Below are positions 22,720 through 30,328 of a DNA stretch of 30,328 nucleotides, in pieces. Source of the DNA: Cellvibrionales bacterium (lineage in GTDB: Bacteria > Pseudomonadota > Gammaproteobacteria > Pseudomonadales > JAHEGP01); contig JAHEGP010000006.1 in assembly GCA_024645065.1 (NCBI GenBank), positions 1-30,328 on the forward strand, read 5' to 3'. The notes below the pieces were generated by a model that had not been told where the DNA came from, did not search any database, and was given only the letters and a program-made list of their open reading frames with translations. How positions within the stretch are numbered: position 1 is the first letter of the stretch; each line of letters begins with the position of its first letter. The position numbers and the translations under genes were made by a program.

Positions 22720-23964
22720 ATGCTTAACAAAGCCTTTATTGCTTTGCTGTTTGCGCTATTGTTGCGGCCAATGTGGGTCGTGGCCGCAAATGAGGCTGTA
22801 TTAATACCGGCGCCGCCCGGATTGGCTGCTCAGGCCTATGTGTTGATGGATGCTGACAGTGGCCGGGTCCTGATCGCAAAAAATGCAAACCAGCGCCTTG
22901 CGCCGGCGAGTCTGACCAAGATGATGACCAGCTATATCCTCTCGGCGGAATTGAACAAGGGCAGTGTCAGCAACGAAGACATGGTGCGGATCAGCAAGAA
23001 CGCCTGGGCGCAAAATCCAATCTTCCAGGGCTCGTCCCTGATGTTTATCGAAGTGGGCAAGGAGGTCAGCCTGCTCGACCTGCACCGTGGTATCGTTATC
23101 TCTTCGGGCAACGATGCCTGTGTCGCGGTGGCTGAATACCTCGCCGGTAGTGAGGATGCATTCGCTGATATCATGAATCAGCAAGCCGAATTACTCGGCA
23201 TGAAGGGCAGCCATTTCGTCAATTCCCATGGGCTTCCAGATGACCAGCATTACACCACGGCAATGGACATGGCAATTCTCGCCCGGTCAATCATCCGGGA
23301 TTATCCTGAAGACTATACGATGTACTCCGAGCGCAGTTTTACCTTCAACGACATACCCCAGTCTAATCGCAATACCCTGCTGTGGCAGGATTCGTCGGTC
23401 GATGGTTTGAAAACCGGCTACACGGCAGATGCGGGATACGGCCTGGTGGCATCTTCGCTGCGCAAGGAAATGCGCTTGATCGCAGTTGTCATGGGCGCCA
23501 ACAGTGCAGATGCCAGGGCCAGGGAAAACCAGAAATTATTGCAGTACGGCTTCCGCTACTATGAAACGATCAAGCTCTACGGTGCGGGTGAGCAACTCAC
23601 GGAAGCACGAATCTGGGGGGGCGAGAAAAAGAGCCTGTCAATGGGGGTTGCCGAAGATATTTTCCTGACCATCGCCCAGGGCGAGCGTGACTCGTTGCAA
23701 GCGGAGTTGGAGTTTGGCGAGATTATCAACGCCCCGGTGGCGGCGGGTGAGACCCTGGGCACGCTGAAGCTGAGCGTTGGCGGCGAACCGATTTCCCTGC
23801 AACCACCTTCGGAGCAGGGCAGTGATATTGAAGTTGAGACGGGGCAGATTGTCGAGCCGAGACTGGTGGCTCTTGAAACCGTTGAAGAGGCCGGCATAGT
23901 AGCGAGGCTGTGGGATAAACTGGTGCTGTTCGTTTATCAATTTCTGGGTCTTGCGACCCGCTAG
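22720..23964 (+). CDS. dacA: D-alanyl-D-alanine carboxypeptidase, PBP5/6 type
   Basis: This low-molecular-weight penicillin-binding protein trims the terminal D-Ala from stem peptides in the periplasm. The 414-residue protein has a signal peptide (first about 23 residues). The serine active site is SLTK (Ser64, Lys67), with SGN at 129-131 and KTG at 231-233. The beta-rich C-terminal domain (about 285-375) is present. It ends in an amphipathic helix (ARLWDKLVLFVYQFLGLATR) for membrane attachment, as in PBP5. The orthologue in this gene order in Pseudomonas is called dacC. There is no strong ribosome-binding site upstream, but the ATG fits the signal peptide exactly. Confidence 0.95.
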   Translation: MLNKAFIALLFALLLRPMWVVAANEAVLIPAPPGLAAQAYVLMDADSGRVLIAKNANQRLAPASLTKMMTSYILSAELNKGSVSNEDMVRISKNAWAQNPIFQGSSLMFIEVGKEVSLLDLHRGIVISSGNDACVAVAEYLAGSEDAFADIMNQQAELLGMKGSHFVNSHGLPDDQHYTTAMDMAILARSIIRDYPEDYTMYSERSFTFNDIPQSNRNTLLWQDSSVDGLKTGYTADAGYGLVASSLRKEMRLIAVVMGANSADARARENQKLLQYGFRYYETIKLYGAGEQLTEARIWGGEKKSLSMGVAEDIFLTIAQGERDSLQAELEFGEIINAPVAAGETLGTLKLSVGGEPISLQPPSEQGSDIEVETGQIVEPRLVALETVEEAGIVARLWDKLVLFVYQFLGLATR

Positions 23965-23974
23965 GACGCTAATT

Positions 23975-24235
23975 ATGCCCCCCTCTGAACCGCTGCTCGA
24001 ATTCCCGGTCGAATACACTATCAAGGTGCTCGGCCGGGATAGCGAAGATTTTGTCGAGACAGTTACCGCGACTGTGGCGGAGTATGCCCCGGACCACGGG
24101 CCGGCTGAATTGCGGCCCAGTAACAAGGGCCGCTTTGTCTCGGTCAATATTACTTTCACGGCGCAGTCTATGCAGCAGCTGGGGAACATCCACCAGGCCT
24201 TGAATGCCTGCGACCAGGTTGCGATGATACTGTAG
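23975..24235 (+). CDS. ybeD: YbeD/DUF493-family protein
   Basis: This is a small DUF493-family protein of 86 residues with an ACT-like alpha/beta fold. It contains LLEFPVEYTIKVLG at the start, then SVNITFTAQSMQQLGNIHQALNACDQV near the end, both typical of YbeD. The family is conserved next to lipB, and a regulatory role in lipoate metabolism has been guessed from that context only. A longer in-frame start at 23951 overlaps dacA and was not used. It ends two bases before the lipB start. Confidence 0.92.
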   Translation: MPPSEPLLEFPVEYTIKVLGRDSEDFVETVTATVAEYAPDHGPAELRPSNKGRFVSVNITFTAQSMQQLGNIHQALNACDQVAMIL

Positions 24236-24237
24236 CC

Positions 24238-24921
24238 GTGGAGAAGCCGGGGTATCTTGTCGTCAGGCGCCTGGGCACGATCGACTATCAGCTGTGCTGG
24301 CAATCGATGCGCGCATTTACCGACGGCCGCGATCCATCCGTCGCCGACGAGCTCTGGTTGCTTGAGCATCCCCCGGTGTTTACACAGGGCCAGGCTGGCA
24401 AGGCAGAGCATGTGTTGGCAGCGGGGGATATTCCCGTGATCAAGGTAGATCGCGGCGGCCAGGTAACCTATCACGGCCCCGGTCAACTGGTGGTTTACCT
24501 GTTGATCGATATTCGCCGGATGGGGTGGGGCGTGCGCCATTTGGTTGCTAGTATCGAGCAGAGCGTTATTGGGCTGTTGGCAGAGTATGGCATCGCTTCG
24601 GTCAGCCGCAGTGACGCGCCCGGCGTCTATTTGCAAAACGGGGCGAAGATTGCTGCGCTGGGATTGAAGGTGCGGCGTGGTCGTTGCTTTCACGGACTGT
24701 CATTGAATATCGATCTTGACCTGGAGCCATTTGGGCGCATCAATCCCTGTGGCTACGCCGGCCAGACTGTAGCGCGTATGAAGGATGAACTCGGCAGTTG
24801 GCCTGCCCCTGAAACGCAAAGATTGGAGCAGCGATTGGTTGCCCATCTCGCCGGTCATATGGGTTACACAGAATTGCAGTCAGTCCATGGGCTGCCGGTG
24901 CAATCCGAGATGAGGGATTAG
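24238..24921 (+). CDS. lipB: Octanoyl-ACP:protein N-octanoyltransferase
   Basis: LipB moves octanoyl from acyl carrier protein to the lipoyl domains of 2-oxoacid dehydrogenases and the glycine cleavage H protein. The 227-residue protein shows the family signature RGGQVTYHGPGQ (72-83). The catalytic Lys137 is in QNGAKIAALGLKVRRG and the acyl-carrying Cys171 in RINPCGYAG. The start is GTG, two bases after ybeD, because no upstream ATG fits and MEKPGYLVVRRLG aligns with known N-termini. It lies four bases before the lipA start codon, so octanoyl transfer and sulfur insertion are encoded together. Confidence 0.96.
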   Translation: MEKPGYLVVRRLGTIDYQLCWQSMRAFTDGRDPSVADELWLLEHPPVFTQGQAGKAEHVLAAGDIPVIKVDRGGQVTYHGPGQLVVYLLIDIRRMGWGVRHLVASIEQSVIGLLAEYGIASVSRSDAPGVYLQNGAKIAALGLKVRRGRCFHGLSLNIDLDLEPFGRINPCGYAGQTVARMKDELGSWPAPETQRLEQRLVAHLAGHMGYTELQSVHGLPVQSEMRD

Positions 24922-24925
24922 AGTG

Positions 24926-25885
24926 ATGAGCGACACCCCGCGTAAGGTGGTTCAGGGAGAAAAGCTGCGAGGCGCCGACAAGATGGCGCGTATTCCGGTA
25001 AAGGTTATTCCCACCACCGAATTGCCGCGCAAGCCTGACTGGATTCGGGTAACCATTCCAGCCTCTGCCGAGATCGCCAGGGTCAAGGGCATTCTGCGCG
25101 AACACAAACTGGCGACGGTTTGTGAAGAGGCGCAATGTCCCAATATTGGCGAATGCTTCGGTGGTGGCACTGCGACATTCATGATCATGGGGGAGATCTG
25201 CACGCGGCGTTGCCCGTTTTGTGATGTCGCCCATGGTCGACCCAATCCGCTGGATCCCGATGAGCCTCTCGGTTTGGCCCGGGCGATTGCTGCAATGGGC
25301 CTGAAGTATGTCGTCATTACCTCGGTCGATCGTGACGACCTGCGCGACGGCGGCGCAGGCCACTTCGGTGAGTGCGTTCGCCAAACCCGGCAACTCAATC
25401 CGGCGATCAAGGTTGAAATTCTGGTGCCGGATTTTCGAGGTAGGATGGAGCTTGCCCTCGACACCCTGGCGCAGGAAGCGCCCGATGTTTTCAATCACAA
25501 CCTGGAAACAGTGCCGAGCTTGTACAAGCAGTGCCGCCCGGGCAGCGATTACCAGTGGTCGCTGGATCTGCTGGCCCGCTACAAGCAACGCCGGCCGGAT
25601 GTGCTCACCAAGTCAGGTCTTATGCTGGGCCTGGGCGAGAAGACCGAAGAGCTGATTGCGGTAATGCAGGATATGCGCGACCACCAAATTGACATGCTAA
25701 CCCTCGGCCAGTATCTCCAGCCCAGTCGTGATCATTTGCCGGTAGCGCGGTTTGTAAAGCCTGAGGAGTTTGCAGAGCTGGGCCGCATTGCCGAAACCAT
25801 GGGATTCAGGAGTGTTGCTTCCGGCCCTCTGGTGCGAAGTTCCTACCACGCCGATCAGCAGGTCGATCTCGGGTTTTTCAAATAG
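24926..25885 (+). CDS. lipA: Lipoyl synthase
   Basis: LipA is a radical-SAM enzyme that inserts two sulfurs into protein-bound octanoyl groups to make lipoyl cofactors. The 319-residue protein carries the auxiliary-cluster cysteines in CEEAQCPNIGEC (Cys66, Cys71, Cys77) and the radical-SAM motif CTRRCPFC (Cys92, Cys96, Cys99). The C-terminal RSSYHADQ supplies the conserved serine ligand. GTG at 24923 is directly before the ATG; a GAGGGA lies eight bases ahead of the ATG. It is the last gene of the long core run; no clear terminator follows. Confidence 0.96.
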   Translation: MSDTPRKVVQGEKLRGADKMARIPVKVIPTTELPRKPDWIRVTIPASAEIARVKGILREHKLATVCEEAQCPNIGECFGGGTATFMIMGEICTRRCPFCDVAHGRPNPLDPDEPLGLARAIAAMGLKYVVITSVDRDDLRDGGAGHFGECVRQTRQLNPAIKVEILVPDFRGRMELALDTLAQEAPDVFNHNLETVPSLYKQCRPGSDYQWSLDLLARYKQRRPDVLTKSGLMLGLGEKTEELIAVMQDMRDHQIDMLTLGQYLQPSRDHLPVARFVKPEEFAELGRIAETMGFRSVASGPLVRSSYHADQQVDLGFFK

Positions 25886-26025
25886 CCTGGCTCGACCCTC
25901 GAAGTTTTTAGGGTTGCCTGCGCGCTTTGGCTATACTTGGCTCTTGGAAGGTCGGGGCGGAAAGATTTTGCCCCGCAATACTGTCATGCATGGATTTTGC
26001 GAACTCTGATCTTGTCGATATATAT

Positions 26026-27759
26026 ATGAAAAAACATTTCTCCGGTTTGCAATATTTTCTGAAGTCAGCACGCATGATTGCTGTGACGGGTCAGCTTTTG
26101 CTGGCTTGTCAAGTCGGCGCCGAAGAAGCCGAGCCCTTGATAAAGGGCCCCGGGCAATCCCATGATTTAGCTGAGAAGCAGCCGGTGCCGGCAGCGCCGG
26201 TGGATCTTGATAAGCCGCTCCCCGAGGCGCAGCCCCTGTCGGTAGTCGCGGAAGAGGGTGCCGTGACTGCAGAAGGGGAGCCATCAAAGGCGATTACCCG
26301 GGCTAAAAGCGTGGATCTGGGAGAGCCAATGCAGGCAGCTCTGCCATTGCAGGCCGTGGAGGAGCCGAGGGTTGCGGAGCCCGGCCGCAAAGAAACTGCG
26401 GCCGAGCAGGCTACTGCCGCAGAGTCGGCGGTTGCAGAGCCGGATACTGTAAAGCCGGAAGATAGTGAGCCGACTGGTGATCGGCCAGCAGCGGCTGATG
26501 GAACCCAATCAGTAACTGCCCGCAAGCCGGGATCCGCCCCTGGGCCAGGGTCTGCAGCCGCCAAAACGAAGGCGGCTGCAGGACGGCCCGACGATACGGC
26601 GGAAACGGAAGGCGCCGAAGATGAATTGGTCGAATCTCCCTCGACGCCGCCTAAAAAGCACGGTCCCTTTGTGATGCTCGGTGCTGAAGTGGCCCCGGGG
26701 ACTTCCACGCGCCTTGCCTGGTCGCCAAGCCACTCCTTTGAAGGCATTGCCGTTGCTACACCGGTGCTAGTGGTCAATGGCTACAGGCCGGGGCCGGTGC
26801 TGTGCTTGACGGCTGCTGTGCATGGCGATGAGCTCAATGGTATCGAGATTGTGCGACGGGTACTCTACAACCTGAATGCATCGAGGTTGTCTGGTACTGT
26901 TGTTGGGGTCCCCATCGTCAATTTGCAGGGGTTTCGCCGAGGATCACGCTATTTGCCGGACCGCCGGGATCTCAATCGATTCTTTCCTGGCGATCCCAAG
27001 GGCAGTTCAGCGGCGCGGATAGCCTATTCTTTTTTTGAGGAAGTAATCGAGCATTGCGATGCCCTCGTCGATCTTCATACCGGATCCTTTTATCGCACCA
27101 ACCTGCCTCAACTGCGGGCGGACCTGCGCGATCCCGAGGTGCTGGAGCTGAGCCAGGGCTTTGACGGGACTGTCGTATTGCAGAGCGAGGGCACGGTGGG
27201 TACCCTTCGCCAGGCGGCAGTAGCGGCCGGCATTCCGGCTGTCACCCTGGAGGCGGGTGAGCCATTGCGGTTGCAGGAGAGCGAGGTAAACCACGGGGTC
27301 AAAACCATCCAGAGCCTGCTTGGAAAGATGAACATGATCAAGAAAACCAGCTTCTGGGGGACTCCCGAGCCGGTTTATTACCAGTCTGTCTGGGTGCGGG
27401 CCGACCAGGGCGGCATCCTGTTCAGCGAGGTCGGCCTCGGCGAGCGCGTGAAAGAGAAGGAAATCCTGGGCACGGTGACCGATCCCATCACCAATGTCAG
27501 AACCGAAATTCTGTCACCTTACAAAGGCAGGGTGTTGGGTATGGCCCTCAATCAGGTGGTGATGCCGGGGTTTGCGGCTTTTCGGATTGGTATCCAATCC
27601 AGCGAAGAAGAAGTCATCGATGCTGTCAGTGCGGAGGCCGAATCTCCATCTGCCCTGCATACCTCCCAGGTAGACAAGGACCGGGAAGAGGTGGTGCCGG
27701 AGCCCGAGCCAGCCGAGGGCAGTTACGATGAATTCGAAGGACTTGAAGATTCGGAGTGA
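26026..27759 (+). CDS. Predicted exported AstE/AspA-family zinc hydrolase with disordered linker
   Basis: The catalytic part (about residues 215-525) belongs to the succinylglutamate desuccinylase/aspartoacylase branch of the M14 family. Zinc ligands are HGDE (His266, Glu269) and DLHTG (His351). RDLNRFFPG is the substrate-binding segment, and the catalytic glutamate is probably Glu409 in TLEAGE. A C-terminal beta domain (about 450-523) resembles that of relatives. Before it lies an N-terminal signal-like segment (MKKHF..., then MIAVTGQLLLAC), which could be a lipoprotein signal with Cys28 or be cleaved after VGA. About 175 residues of Ala/Glu/Pro-rich low-complexity linker follow. An acidic tail ends the protein. 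The substrate is unknown. The start is uncertain: there is no clear ribosome-binding site, and ATG at 25990 is in frame. Most relatives are cytoplasmic, so the export signal is unusual. Confidence 0.8.
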   Translation: MKKHFSGLQYFLKSARMIAVTGQLLLACQVGAEEAEPLIKGPGQSHDLAEKQPVPAAPVDLDKPLPEAQPLSVVAEEGAVTAEGEPSKAITRAKSVDLGEPMQAALPLQAVEEPRVAEPGRKETAAEQATAAESAVAEPDTVKPEDSEPTGDRPAAADGTQSVTARKPGSAPGPGSAAAKTKAAAGRPDDTAETEGAEDELVESPSTPPKKHGPFVMLGAEVAPGTSTRLAWSPSHSFEGIAVATPVLVVNGYRPGPVLCLTAAVHGDELNGIEIVRRVLYNLNASRLSGTVVGVPIVNLQGFRRGSRYLPDRRDLNRFFPGDPKGSSAARIAYSFFEEVIEHCDALVDLHTGSFYRTNLPQLRADLRDPEVLELSQGFDGTVVLQSEGTVGTLRQAAVAAGIPAVTLEAGEPLRLQESEVNHGVKTIQSLLGKMNMIKKTSFWGTPEPVYYQSVWVRADQGGILFSEVGLGERVKEKEILGTVTDPITNVRTEILSPYKGRVLGMALNQVVMPGFAAFRIGIQSSEEEVIDAVSAEAESPSALHTSQVDKDREEVVPEPEPAEGSYDEFEGLEDSE

Positions 27760-27912
27760 GCTCCACCGGTCCCGGTCGCCCGCGGCACTTCCTCTGCCAG
27801 CATCTCTCTGCCAACATTTTCTTGTTCGACCACGGCGCTTGATCCCGCTGGCGCTCCCATGCATTCTGCCAGCTGGAGCCCGGGAGGGCCTTGGCCACGT
27901 CAGGATTTGATA

Positions 27913-29802
27913 ATGCCCCTATTACGTCTGGATAAAGTCTCCATTCATTACGGTCCGCGGGTTTTGCTCGACGCTGTGGATTTGTCCCTCAGGCGTGGTG
28001 AACGGGTGGGTTTGCTCGGGCGCAATGGCGAGGGAAAAACCACGCTGCTAGGGGTTGTCGCGGGATTGTTGGCCCCCGATGAGGGTGAACGCTGGTTGCG
28101 ACCGGGTACCAATGTGGCCTGGCTAGACCAGTCACTGCCCGAGGCGGATCAGCAGTCGGTGTACGACTATGTGGCCGATGGACTGGCAGAGGTAGGCGAA
28201 TTGCTGAAACGCTATCACCACGTGATTCAGCGCGCAGATGAGGCCAGCATGGCGCAGCTGGAGCAGATCCAGCAGCAACTGGAGGATCGGGATGGCTGGC
28301 GCCTGCAGCAACGCGTCGAAACCGTGTTGAGCCAATTGCAGCTTCCCGCCGACAAGTTGATGCGGGAGCTCTCTGGTGGCTGGCGCCGGCGGGTAGCCAT
28401 GGCCAGGGCGCTGGTGCGTGATCCGGAATTGCTGTTACTGGACGAACCGACCAATCACCTCGATATCCCGGCCATTGAATGGCTGGAAAATCAGTTAAGG
28501 GAGTTTCGCGGAGCCATCCTTTTCGTCACCCACGACCGTGAATTCCTGCAAAATGTCGCCAATACCATCGTTGAGCTGGATCGTGGTAGTTTGTACTCGA
28601 GGCCTGGGGATTACCGCAGTTTTCTCGAGTTTCGAGCGCAGCAACTCGCCGCCGAGGATACAGCCAACAAGTTGTTCGACAAGAAACTGGCGCAGGAGGA
28701 AGTATGGATTCGCCAGGGCATCAAGGCCCGGCGCACCCGCAATGAGGGTCGGGTGCGCGCCCTGAAATCGATGCGTGAGCAGCATCGGGAGCGACGCAAG
28801 CAGCAGGGCAAGGCTGATTTCTCCCTCGACCAGGCGGAAAGCTCCGGCAAGATCGTAGTTGAACTGAAAGCCGTTTCCCACGGCTACGACAATGTGCCAG
28901 TCATCAAGGATTTATCCACTACTATTTTGCGCGGAGAGAGGATTGGTCTGGTAGGCCCCAATGGTGCAGGTAAATCCACCCTGCTGAAAATACTGCTGGG
29001 TGAGATGGCGCCACAGCAGGGCGAGGTCAAGATCGGCACAAGGCTTCAAGTCGCTTATTTTGACCAGCTGCGCCAACAGCTCGATGAGGACAAGGACCTG
29101 ATCGACAACGTTTGTGGAGGGCGCGAATTTATTGAGGTAAACGGCAAGCAGCGACATGCCATCAGTTACCTCGGTGATTTTTTATTCAGCCCGGATCGCG
29201 TACGTACGCCGGTGAGGGCGCTCTCCGGTGGCGAGCAAAACCGCGCGATCCTGGCGCGCATGTTCAGCAAGCCGGCCAATTTACTGGTGCTTGACGAGCC
29301 CACCAATGACCTGGATATTGAAACGCTGGAATTGCTGGAGGAAGTGTTACTGGAGTTCAAGGGAACGGTTCTACTGGTCAGTCACGATCGAGAATTCCTC
29401 GACAATGTAGTGACCAGTATCATGGTGTTCGAGGGGGATGGAATCGTCATTGATCATGTGGGTGGTTATAGCGATTGGGTGGCCAGGGGAGGTTCACTGC
29501 TAGCGCAAGCCGAGGCCCCTGACGTTGCAGCGGCCGTGGCCACGATGCAGGGCGCAAAAGCCCGGGCTGGCAGCCCGGCTACGGTAAAAAAGCTGTCCTA
29601 TAAGCAGCAACGCGAATTGCAGCAATTGCCGGGGCTGATTGAGCAGCTTGAGGCGCAACAAGCAGAGATGGAGAGGCAAATTGCCGATCCGTCGTTTTAC
29701 CAGGGTGAGCGAGCGCAGATAAATCAGGTGCTGGAGCAACATGGCCAGTTGCAAGCGAAGCTGGAGGCGTTATACCTGCGCTGGGGCGATCTCGAGGCTT
29801 GA
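27913..29802 (+). CDS. uup: ABC-F family ATPase Uup
   Basis: Uup is a soluble ABC-F ATPase with two nucleotide-binding domains and no membrane part. It acts on ribosomes and affects transposon excision and assembly of ribosomal subunits. The 629-residue protein has Walker A motifs GRNGEGKTT (36-44) and GPNGAGKST (348-356). Signatures are LSGGW (from 153) and LSGGEQ, and Walker B motifs LLLDEPTNHLD and LVLDEPTNDLD. The C-terminal coiled coil (about 570-629, starting KLSYKQQRELQQLPG) is characteristic of Uup rather than of EttA or YheS. The ATG has an AGGA about eight bases upstream; a longer in-frame start at 27859 was rejected. The 153-base gap before it holds no obvious gene. Confidence 0.94.
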   Translation: MPLLRLDKVSIHYGPRVLLDAVDLSLRRGERVGLLGRNGEGKTTLLGVVAGLLAPDEGERWLRPGTNVAWLDQSLPEADQQSVYDYVADGLAEVGELLKRYHHVIQRADEASMAQLEQIQQQLEDRDGWRLQQRVETVLSQLQLPADKLMRELSGGWRRRVAMARALVRDPELLLLDEPTNHLDIPAIEWLENQLREFRGAILFVTHDREFLQNVANTIVELDRGSLYSRPGDYRSFLEFRAQQLAAEDTANKLFDKKLAQEEVWIRQGIKARRTRNEGRVRALKSMREQHRERRKQQGKADFSLDQAESSGKIVVELKAVSHGYDNVPVIKDLSTTILRGERIGLVGPNGAGKSTLLKILLGEMAPQQGEVKIGTRLQVAYFDQLRQQLDEDKDLIDNVCGGREFIEVNGKQRHAISYLGDFLFSPDRVRTPVRALSGGEQNRAILARMFSKPANLLVLDEPTNDLDIETLELLEEVLLEFKGTVLLVSHDREFLDNVVTSIMVFEGDGIVIDHVGGYSDWVARGGSLLAQAEAPDVAAAVATMQGAKARAGSPATVKKLSYKQQRELQQLPGLIEQLEAQQAEMERQIADPSFYQGERAQINQVLEQHGQLQAKLEALYLRWGDLEA

Positions 29803-29882
29803 TAGCGCGTAGGTCCCGTTGTATGTTTGCAACACAGGTAAAGTCGGAGTCGTTGGATTCAGGCTTTGCAGGACTCTATTCG

Positions 29883-29894
29883 TGATTTAAATCA
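29883..29894. promoter_or_regulatory. FNR/Anr-like palindrome
   Basis: TGATTTAAATCA is a perfect 12-base palindrome and fits the FNR-type core TGAT-N4-ATCA. If transcription started near 29930, the site would be centred at about -41.5, the classical activating position. TCTACT, four of six matches to the -10 box, lies at 29918-29923 for that start. The flanking repeats AAAGTCGG (29840-29847) and its reverse complement CCGACTTT (about 29907) enclose it. Confidence 0.4.
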
Positions 29895-29957
29895 TGGGGT
29901 AAGACCCGACTTTGTGGTCTACTAGGTATTTTAGTTATAAAAAAGGCATTGAATAAG

Positions 29958-30328
29958 ATGGAAAAGCGCGAACAGCAAGAATCGGGAAATGCATCGGCAG
30001 GGGCGGCCGCAGGAAGCGATGCGAAAAATGAGGCAGCCCAGGGAGAAGCCGCAGTATCCGGGAACAGCGAGACAGCGGAAACGACCCAGGCCATGCCCAT
30101 AACTGCGCAAACGCCCGGTGCAGCCAACAAATCCGAGGCCACGGCGAAATCCTCATCGGCTGCGGAAGACGCTTCCATGGATGCGGCTAACACCGCTGGC
30201 AAAAGCACTAAAACCGGGAAAACCGGGAAAGCCGGGAAAGCCGGGAAAGCCGGGAAAGCTGAGCAGCTTGAGCAAGCCGAGAAAGCCGAAAAAGTCGACG
30301 AAGGCGGCAGCAAGGAAAGCGCTTTGGA
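29958..30328 (+). CDS. Ala/Glu/Lys-rich low-complexity protein, 3' end outside window
   Basis: A reading frame starts at ATG and stays open to the window edge: 123 codons plus two bases. It begins MEKREQQESGNASAGAAAG. The visible part is all polar and small residues (Ala, Glu, Lys, Gly, Ser, Thr), without Cys, Trp or Phe, and so is probably disordered. Residues 85-101 form a KTG/KAG repeat from a nine-base tandem DNA repeat. No signal peptide or membrane segment appears in the visible part. AAAGG lies about 11 bases upstream, slightly far. It could be the N-terminal extension of a larger membrane or DNA-binding protein; I cannot identify it. Absence of stops over this length and a consistent composition support it as coding; the opposite-strand frame looks like its shadow. 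Confidence 0.6.
   Translation, partial: MEKREQQESGNASAGAAAGSDAKNEAAQGEAAVSGNSETAETTQAMPITAQTPGAANKSEATAKSSSAAEDASMDAANTAGKSTKTGKTGKAGKAGKAGKAEQLEQAEKAEKVDEGGSKESAL
30210..30254 (+). repeat. Nine-base in-frame tandem repeat
   Basis: Five units of AAA-RCC-GGG follow each other, two with ACC and three with GCC, then a partial sixth. They encode Lys-Thr-Gly or Lys-Ala-Gly. The unit length is a multiple of three, so copy-number change would keep the frame. Confidence 0.85.

Noticed and set aside
23638..24693. Minus-strand 351-codon frame across dacA, ybeD and lipB
   Set aside because: It crosses three well-recognised plus-strand genes and resembles no known protein.
25895..25914. ACCCT/AGGGT hairpin after lipA
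   Set aside because: The stem is only five base pairs and lacks a following T run, so it is too weak to call a terminator.
25932..25937. TATACT -10-like box before the exported hydrolase
   Set aside because: No -35 at a usable distance and no extended TGn, so support is too thin.
29876..30313. Minus-strand 145-codon frame with Phe-Pro-Ala repeats
   Set aside because: It is the reverse reading of the Lys-Ala-Gly repeat; the plus frame has a normal polar composition and a plausible start.

Overview
This window reads as chromosomal core genome of a gammaproteobacterium. The gene order proA-nadD-rsfS-rlmH-mrdA-rodA-mltB-rlpA-dacA-ybeD-lipB-lipA and the adjacent mpl-ubiX pair match the arrangement known in Pseudomonas and related lineages. 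The potassium-dependent type of membrane pyrophosphatase, a Na+/Ca2+ exchanger, a Kef-type antiporter and the fairly high GC suggest a marine member, perhaps near Halieaceae/Cellvibrionales; that placement is inference. No rRNA, tRNA, CRISPR array, insertion sequence, prophage or integrase was seen.

Layout. Left end (1-2741): two minus-strand genes, one of unknown function and one stand-alone cyclic-nucleotide-binding-type domain, diverge from a plus-strand pair encoding an M15 carboxypeptidase-like protein and serine acetyltransferase. Next comes the only gene-free stretch over 300 bases (2742-3139). It is rich in short repeats and palindromes and leads into an AP2-like DNA-binding protein with a basic tail. 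A potassium-dependent membrane pyrophosphatase follows (3907-5940) and is closed by a strong hairpin. A plus-strand run then carries mpl, ubiX, an RND/MMPL exporter, a cysteine-cluster protein and a LON-domain protein (6147-11522). A minus-strand block (11566-14814) holds dedA, a Kef-type antiporter and a calcium/sodium exchanger. It diverges from the long core run proA to lipA (14878-25885). The right end holds a predicted exported aspartoacylase-family zinc hydrolase with a long disordered linker, the ABC-F ATPase uup, and the first 123 codons of an Ala/Glu/Lys-rich protein that runs off the window.

How the genes work together. Much of the window serves the cell wall: Mpl (murein peptide recycling), PBP2 with RodA (rod-shape elongation), MltB and RlpA (glycan cleavage), DacA (stem-peptide trimming) and possibly the M15 protein. 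Interleaved are ribosome factors (RsfS, RlmH, Uup), cofactor synthesis (NadD, LipB, LipA, UbiX), amino-acid synthesis (ProA, CysE) and ion transport (HppA, Kef-type, YrbG-type). Many neighbours overlap by 1-4 bases or more, so translational coupling is likely.

No obviously new multi-gene system is present. The items most worth a second look are the exported AstE/AspA-like hydrolase, the AP2-like regulator with its repeat-rich upstream region, the ion specificity of the pyrophosphatase, and the FNR-like palindrome before the low-complexity protein at the right edge.
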